A program made the position numbers and the translations under genes. A stretch of 64,000 nucleotides of DNA from Pristionchus mayeri (taxonomy: Eukaryota > Nematoda > Chromadorea > Rhabditida > Neodiplogasteridae), in the NCBI GenBank assembly GCA_036245805.1, contig BTRK01000002.1, positions 33,834,661 to 33,898,660 of the forward strand, read 5' to 3'. The stretch's first letter is position 1, and every line of letters begins with the position of its first letter. The notes below the pieces were generated by a model. The model was not told the DNA's origin. It searched no databases and was given only the letters and a program-made list of their open reading frames with translations. Below, piece after piece: positions 58,330 through 64,000 of the stretch.

Positions 58330-59599
58330 TCAGGTTGTCCAGAAAGTAACGCTCGATTTTTAAATTTTCTATTCTAAGATACCATGTCTTTTGTTGCCGC
58401 CTGATTATCATATTGCTATATATGTTCGTTGAATGCATGAATACTCTTTCCATCGCACATTTGTTCACGCCTGCCAAATTGATATTGAGGCCACAGGATA
58501 AAGTCAAAGGTACACCAAGGAAGGGTTGAACTGATTACGTGTAGGCCCAGCATTCCATGGATAGCTTTGACAAGGTAAATATTATGTCACTTGCGAAAAG
58601 TACTACTTACGGATATTACAACACAACATTTGAGTCTAGTCTGCTGCAAAAGGATTGCTAGAAAATAAACTCATTTTTGAAATTGACCCTACCTGAACAT
58701 CAAAAGAAATAATTATTTTTACCGCGTATCCGTTACAATAGATGTATCGATCTAAAATGTAGCAAAACGAAAAGCGCTTCCCATGATTAACTTAAAATTC
58801 TTTTTATATGGAGATATAATACTTTTACCAAAACATGCTGCCTTCATCAACCTGACATCAAAATGTGAACATCGAAATGTGAATATTTCGGAATTTCCTG
58901 TTTCCAGCATTGATGAAAAGTCCTAAGTTTTGTGGTTAATTGTTGAAGCAACTCTTTATCTGTCCGTATTCGGCATGGCTAAGTCAGGGGATAGCTCCCA
59001 TTTGAGGAAATGTATTCTTTCACCGTACACCAAAAGTAGAAATTTTGACTATGTTGGCATTTATTCAACAACACTGAAAATCTACGTTTCCTAAAAGTAG
59101 AAAAAGCGTGAGTTCACATATTTCTCTGGGATATGTAGCACCATAGTGTATCATGAAAGCGCACTTATCTAGAAACCAGTTCGACTGAACCTCGAAGCAG
59201 GAAAAGTTATCACTTGATACGTCTTTCCTCGCCAAGAGTTGAATCTAATGGTTTTTTACTCGTGCTGTGTTGAGGCAGGAACGACCTCAGCCCTATTTTT
59301 GGAGAGAACTACCTACGGGCCTCTTACTCCGATATGTGAGATTTTACGGATATTTTTCCCCTCAAAATATGAGAAGCAGAAAATATTTTAAGAAAAGTAT
59401 GAAACAATCACTTTTGATAAAACTTGGATTTTACGGATATCCTAAAGGCATGATGCCATTCGAACGTATGGATATATTGCCCAAGTAAACCCGTACTACA
59501 TGCTACCGAGGTAGTTTGAAATCTTTAACGAAAAGGATTTTACGCGAGCTGTTTCAAGCATCATGTTTCAAATGGAGCGTTACTTTTTGGACAGCCTAA
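58330..59599. mobile_element. Decayed mariner-like element, 1270 bp
   Basis: The ends TCAGGTTGTCCAGAAAGTAA and TTACTTTTTGGACAGCCTAA are inverted and TA-flanked. The right half shares GGGGATAGCT, then TTTGAGGA, then CGTACACCAAAAGT with the remnant at 62545-63183 and, more weakly, with 14950-15658. No transposase motif was found. Confidence 0.85.
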
Positions 59600-59639
59600 T
59601 AAATGGAACGAAGATAAAACGAACACAATTACACAGTTT

Positions 59640-60600
59640 CCCACAGATTCAAAGACGTCAATTTTGCGTAATTGGCCAATTTCGAGTAACAACTGAAACT
59701 AAATAGTCCTTATTCGACTAGTAAAATTACACCTGTTTCAATCATAAAGCACTTCAAGTGCAGCTGTTTATGCGTGTATTTCAATGATAATTTCTATAAA
59801 TAAAGTGAAATGAAGCTCCATCTACCAACTCTGTGGGCGTGCAATTTCTTTGCATGGATAGTACAACTGTTTTCACCGATTTTTTTCCAAACCGGCAATT
59901 TATCGTAATTGACCAATTTTGAGGGAAGCCAAAACGAAAAGCATATGCTCCTACTTTTACAAACTATCTTGAAAACATAGAGCACGAAGTTTAATAAACC
60001 AACGATTCAGAGCGCAATCATTATTTATCCCTTCCCGGTAACATCAGCAAACGTTACCCAAGCGAAGGCTTTCAATTGCAGCTGCACAACGTTGTGCTAC
60101 ATAGCTTTATTTTCTAAGTGGAACGAGGTGAATCTAACACATTGTATGTTACACAAATGTGTTACTTCTTCAACTAACAGACCCAGCTTTTTCACATATT
60201 CAAAACCGGCAATTTAGTAGAATTGCCCAATTTAGAAACAAAAATTTATAGCAAATATTATGCTCCTCTTCCTGCTGGTAAAATTGTACCCATTTCATAA
60301 AGTACTTCAAGTGGACGTGTACTACACGAATAATTTATATAAATAGAGCGAAATTCAGATTCACATCCCAACTCCGTTTGTGTGATATTTCTTCACATGA
60401 ATGGTCCAACTTATTTCACCGATAATTTTCCAAGCCGGTAATTTATCGTAATTGGCCAATTTCGAGTAAATCTTGGACGAAAATAGTATACTCCTACTTT
60501 TGCGTACTCTCTTGATAAAAATAAGTGCGCGAAGCTGTATATAGCGATGATTAAACGGGCAAGCCATACTTATTATTTCCCCCCGTAACATCAACAAACA
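59640..60600. repeat. Diverged repeats with ACCGGCAATTTATCGTAATTG motif
   Basis: The motif around CGGCAATTTATCGTAATTGG, or close variants, recurs near 59665, 59895, 60205 and 60430. It is followed at some sites by CTCCTACTTTTGC and, between pairs, by AAGTACTTCAAGTG and ATAAATA-AGTGAAAT. Two larger units of about 540 bases are suggested. No gene seen. Confidence 0.65.
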
Positions 60601-60690
60601 TTGTGCAAATTCGCTTTCTGTTTCGTTTACCTGCTGATGATCATTCTTGTGCCTCTGCAGACTCAATTATTTATATTTAGTTGTAAGAAA

Positions 60691-63398
60691 ATGTCCCCTG
60701 AAAGCTCTTTTCGTTCTTCACGAATTCGACTATTCTACGGCGTCGCAGAAATGTTACCTGGATCGGAGGCGTGTCAGGTAAATTTTGCACATTTTGTTTG
60801 TCTTTTCACGAAATGTTGACCAAACAATCCGGTTATTTTCTTTAGGCGACGACAGCCATCAACCGAAACTACTTCCTCTTGGTCATTCACTTCGCGATTT
60901 TCATCGGAACTCTGCTAGGGCTTGCCCTATGCATTTTCATTTCTACAAAAGTATTTCACCGCAAGGTTATAATTCCTATTGACTTATGCATATTTCGCTG
61001 TTTTTTCAGATCTTCCACGTAAACCAGCGTATCCTACTCGTATTCAGCGGGGCGCTCCTTTCAATTCGTTCTGTGTACACTCTGATTCGGAGCGGCTGGT
61101 TTCTGACAAGAGCTCTCACACTTGTGGTAAGTTACTTCGAATGAGATACTTCGAATGGGAATGCCAATTGAGGACACCTGCCATTTCTTGTGGGAGAGTG
61201 GCACATGCAGGGGATTTTCAACGGTTGTCACCGGACCAGCCTTTGCTGCTGGGTAAGTGGACATAATAGAACGAACTCGGGTAATAGTCTCTTCACAACT
61301 CATACTCTCTCGACCGGTTGGACGGAGAGACGAGCAGAACAGAGAGAAGATACCTTTTGTCGTTTTTTTTCGAATATACTGCAAACTCTAAATATACTGC
61401 AGATACTGTTATCTTGCCATTGCGCTTGAGCGTGTGGTCGCATGTGTCTTCGGCTTGAGGTGAACCTATTTCAAAAATACTTTTTTAATTATTAAATTAT
61501 TTAAGGTAAGAGAACCACAGGATCAGATGGTGGGCACTCGGGGTAGTCGGAGTATTGGCAATTGTAAGTTGTCCAAAAAACATACAAGTTCTGACAATGT
61601 CACAGGTTTCCAACACAGTTTACATAAGCGCGGTAAATTTCCCAATCGGACTCTTTCAAATTCAACAACTTAACGAGAACTCCACTTTCCTCGTGTTCTG
61701 TAGTTCCGTATCGCATCCAGACATCAAATGGGTGAGCTGTTCTGAATCTAAAGCTCGAAATTTGGGAAATCGTCTTTCATTATGTACATACTTTCGGCCT
61801 TTGATTTGCGAGTGTATGTATAATGATGTGATTTTGAAAATTACGCGCTGTTCTTTCTTAAACCGTGACAAACGTTACCTATTTCAGACTGAAATAATTT
61901 TGAAGTTCTGCCACGTTCCACTCATGCTCGTTGCGATATTTATCTCCACATCAATATTTCTTTGGACAAAGCGCAATAATAGGTATGAGCCCCAAAATAT
62001 GCATGCAATCGAAATGCATACAAATTTCTGAGATTGCGACCGACCGATTCTAACTACTCACTCGAGGGCAGATTTCATAGGAGAATGGCATTAAAGGTGG
62101 GCAAAGCAAACATTATCCCCACACAACGCTGAACTGTGAGAGCGGCGCAATTGTGAGAGGAACATTCAAGAGAAACACTTTGCACAAGCATGGCATCTCA
62201 CATTGTCGTATTTTCAAATCTGTACATTTGCTCCAATTGGGGCGCAACCTTGCATACTGATTTTTGATGATAAAATGGTGCTGTCTGAGTAACAAAGTGA
62301 ATGGTTTGGGCATAAAATGTAATGTGGTTGAAAAAAATGGTTTATTTTTATTTTTATTTTATTATATTTTTTTAAGTCTGTTCGCATTGCATACCCCAAT
62401 ATGATCTACTTCACTATCGCACATGGACTGAGCTCAATGTGTGAGTTTCATTTGTTTTTCTATCTCATCTCGTTTCTCACCCGAAAGTTTGCACTTCTCA
62501 GGTTCGGCGCTCTGCGCATACCTCCAATCTGATGGATGACAACTTCCTGATTCCAGCATTTGTAAAAAATCCTAACTTTCTGGTTACATGTTAGAGCTAC
62601 TCTTTATTTACCAGTATTCGCTGAGCTAAGCCATTGGATAGCTCACTTTTGAGGAAATGTATTCATTCACCGTACACCAAAAGTCGAAATTTTGGCAACC
62701 TTTATTCAGCAATACTAAAAACCATGTTTCCTAAAAGTAGAAAAAGCGAGAGTTGAAATGTTTCTCAGTAATAGGTAGCTCCATAGTGTATCAGGGAAGC
62801 GCACTTATGGAGGAGAAGACAGTTTGAATAATCTTCGAAGCTGGGAACATTATCTCTTGACAAGTGTTAACTCGGTAGGAGTTGAATTAAATTGCGTGTA
62901 AATCGTGCTATGTTGAGGCAAGAACGGCCTTACACCTATTTTTCGAAAGAACTGCGAATGGGCTTCTCACTACACTATATGCAAAGTTACAGCCATTATA
63001 ACCTTCAAAATACGAGACGCGAAAAATATTTTCAGAAAATTGAGAAAATGTCGCACATGGTAAAACTTGAATTTTTCGGAAACACAAAAAGCATGAAGCG
63101 ATTTGAGCACATGCAAATATAATGATTTTAGGATGGTTCAAACATCATCTTCCAAATCTACAATTACTTTCCTGACAGCCTAATATAAATTTTAATAACA
63201 CACCAAACTCATTCCGAATCATTCGAAAGCTTTAGCAGGATACTTTCGAAAGGATTATTACAATGTGTGACACCCGCTTTGAATGTGACCTTGCCAGTTC
63301 TCAGTCTGAGTGCAATATTGCCAATTCTGATTATTTTTGTATTTTCATATCTAATTGTCAATGAATACAGAACTCAATCTCGCCAGTTTGCCCTATGA
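60691..63398 (+). pseudogene. Sra-like 7TM chemoreceptor broken by mariner remnant
   Basis: Exons: 60691-60777, 60846-60965, 61010-61126, 61173-61252, 61403-61459, 61521-61563, 61606-61731, 61888-61982, 62033-62096, 62377-62440, 62502 to about 62535, then 63239-63398 (stop TGA). Frame is kept from exon 1 to exon 11. Helices: HFAIFIGTLLGLALCIF, LLVFSGALLSIRSVYTLI, the E-R motif AIALERVVA in the small exon 5, ILKFCHVPLMLVAIFIS, loop NYSLEGRFHRRMALK, SVRIAYPNMIYFTIAHGL, and last helix NVTLPVLSLSAILPIL. The small E-R exon and loop pattern recall classes Sra/Srab. Exon 11 meets the mariner remnant and a TGA without a donor, so the 3' part is separated from it. It is probably inactive, perhaps recently. 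An upstream start inside the same open frame is possible. Confidence 0.72.
62545..63183. mobile_element. Left-truncated mariner remnant
   Basis: Homologous to the right half of 58330-59599, ending TTTCCTGACAGCCTAA followed by TA. The left half and left terminal repeat are missing. It sits between exon 11 and the last exon of the Sra-like gene. Confidence 0.78.
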
Positions 63399-63541
63399 CA
63401 TCGTCCGGGAGATACGCGAAGTTGAACAAGCAAATTGGACTACACCCACTCTGAATATGAGATTGGTGAGCACGACCTCTCGATTGTTACGCAAACGAAC
63501 TCACCAAACTTTTTTCCATTTGTTTCAGCATGGTTTATCTA
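63361..63541 (+). CDS. F-box-like ORF, cut by a mariner insertion (partial)
   Basis: Starts MNTELNLASLPYDIVREIRE and continues LNMRLVSTTSRLLRKR. The LPYDIVREI and LRLVS-like pattern is that of nematode F-box domains, which bind Skp1 in ubiquitin ligases. A GT at 63466 could also end an exon after NMRL. The frame is terminated by the mariner that starts at 63542; anything downstream is outside the window. Its first 38 bases overlap, in another frame, the end of the Sra-like receptor. The call rests on a short motif, so confidence is limited. Confidence 0.4.
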
Positions 63542-64000
63542 TTAGGGTGTCCGGAAAGTTCGTTAATTTTTTTGTTTTTATTTTTTATTTAATACTTTAC
63601 AATTCTCAGAGATCAATGTATGCTCCCATGTTTCCCCTCACTTCCTTCCAGCGATCGGGCAGAGTAGCGATTCCTCTCTCCCAGAAATCGGGAGTCCTCG
63701 AGATCATCCATTCCACGAAAGCCCTCACAACTTGATCTCGATCTTTGAACTTCTTCCCGGGGTGGGGAATCCTCCCGATATCCAGCTCGTCCATTTTCTT
63801 CTGAGTCAATTTCGCGCGATGAGGGCGAGCATTGTCCATCAGAGGAAGGATTTTGCCCTCGCTCACAAGACTGGGAGAGGTTCTGTGGGCGACTTCTTCC
63901 AGTTGGTTGGAGAAGAGGTCGGCAGTGATGTTGGTGCCAGGGGACAGGATCTCCCAGTAGATCGGACCGAGCACGGAGAAGAAAAAGCAGAGGAGTTCCT
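63542..64000 (-). mobile_element. Mariner transposon, right end, running off the window
   Basis: The terminal repeat TTAGGGTGTCCGGAAAGTTC follows TA at 63540-63541 and is almost the same as that of the element at 13597. The other end lies beyond 64000. Confidence 0.9.
63606..64000 (-). pseudogene. Mariner transposase C-terminal part, catalytic deletion
   Basis: Close relative of the 342-residue transposase at 13746: ELLCFFFSVLGPIYWEIL, then PLMDNARPHRAKLTQ (second catalytic Asp), and the C-terminal FWERGIATLPDRWKEV. After RIPHP the sequence jumps to GKKFKDRD, so about 23 residues present in the 13746 protein are missing, including YSPDLSPCDYH with the third catalytic Asp. The deletion is in frame. 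The protein cannot have a complete DDD site. The N-terminal half is outside the window. Confidence 0.9.

Noticed and set aside
61888..62031. Reading through the GT at 61983 in the Sra-like gene
   Set aside because: It ends at a stop soon after; a 50-base intron 61983-62032 restores frame and gives a loop that joins the next exon in phase.
1..64000. tRNA, rRNA or other structured RNA genes
   Set aside because: None recognised by eye; strong stem-loops present are explained by foldback repeats.

Overview
The window looks like a nematode nuclear genome. The spliced genes have many short exons with GT starts and TTTTCAG-type acceptors. There are nematode chemoreceptor families (Srsx-like and Sra-like), an NRF-6-type membrane acyltransferase, mariner/maT/hAT/RTE transposons and many intronic foldback repeats. 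The exon density would suit a diplogastrid such as Pristionchus, but the species is an inference only. No rRNA, tRNA or CRISPR was seen. Exon structures below were read by eye from splice signals, with reading-frame continuity checked across each junction.

Layout. 1-1205 is a foldback repeat and 1206-2807 is intergenic. 2808-9061 (+) is an intact ten-exon gene for a 358-residue protein with two C-terminal zinc fingers; its two largest introns hold three foldbacks. 9219-12386 is another foldback with a broken, 5'-truncated RTE LINE inside it. 13167-15658 is a decayed mariner with a second, apparently intact mariner (342-residue transposase) nested in it.

About 12.6-51.9 kb is a tandemly duplicated locus. 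Each unit runs S segment, X segment (7TM relic), type 1 receptor, type 2 receptor, then the 3' end of a convergent acyltransferase gene (O). In units 1 and 2 the type 1 genes are broken, type 2 is only a 3' relic, and O is only its last two exons. Unit 3 has an intact type 1 receptor (37139-38705, 299 residues), a full-length type 2 receptor broken by a hAT-like insertion (40005-43673), and the complete acyltransferase (43943-51900, minus, 25 exons, 731 residues). The units are riddled with insertions: a 995-bp hAT-like element, a 1.27-kb mariner, TTAA-flanked palindromes of 2.2-2.5 kb, and a 4.3-kb TIR-bounded insertion holding 7TM receptor exons plus a palindrome.

52.9-64 kb holds a tentative secreted C-type-lectin-like gene interrupted by a frameshifted maT transposon, tandem repeats, a decayed mariner, an Sra-like receptor (60691-63398) broken by a mariner remnant, the start of an F-box-like ORF, and a mariner running off the end of the window.

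Functionally this is a chemosensory gene cluster under heavy transposon and duplication turnover. Probably only the zinc-finger gene, one type 1 receptor and the acyltransferase are intact. The most distinctive feature is the mass of long, nearly perfect inverted repeats inside introns, which would transcribe into long hairpin RNA.
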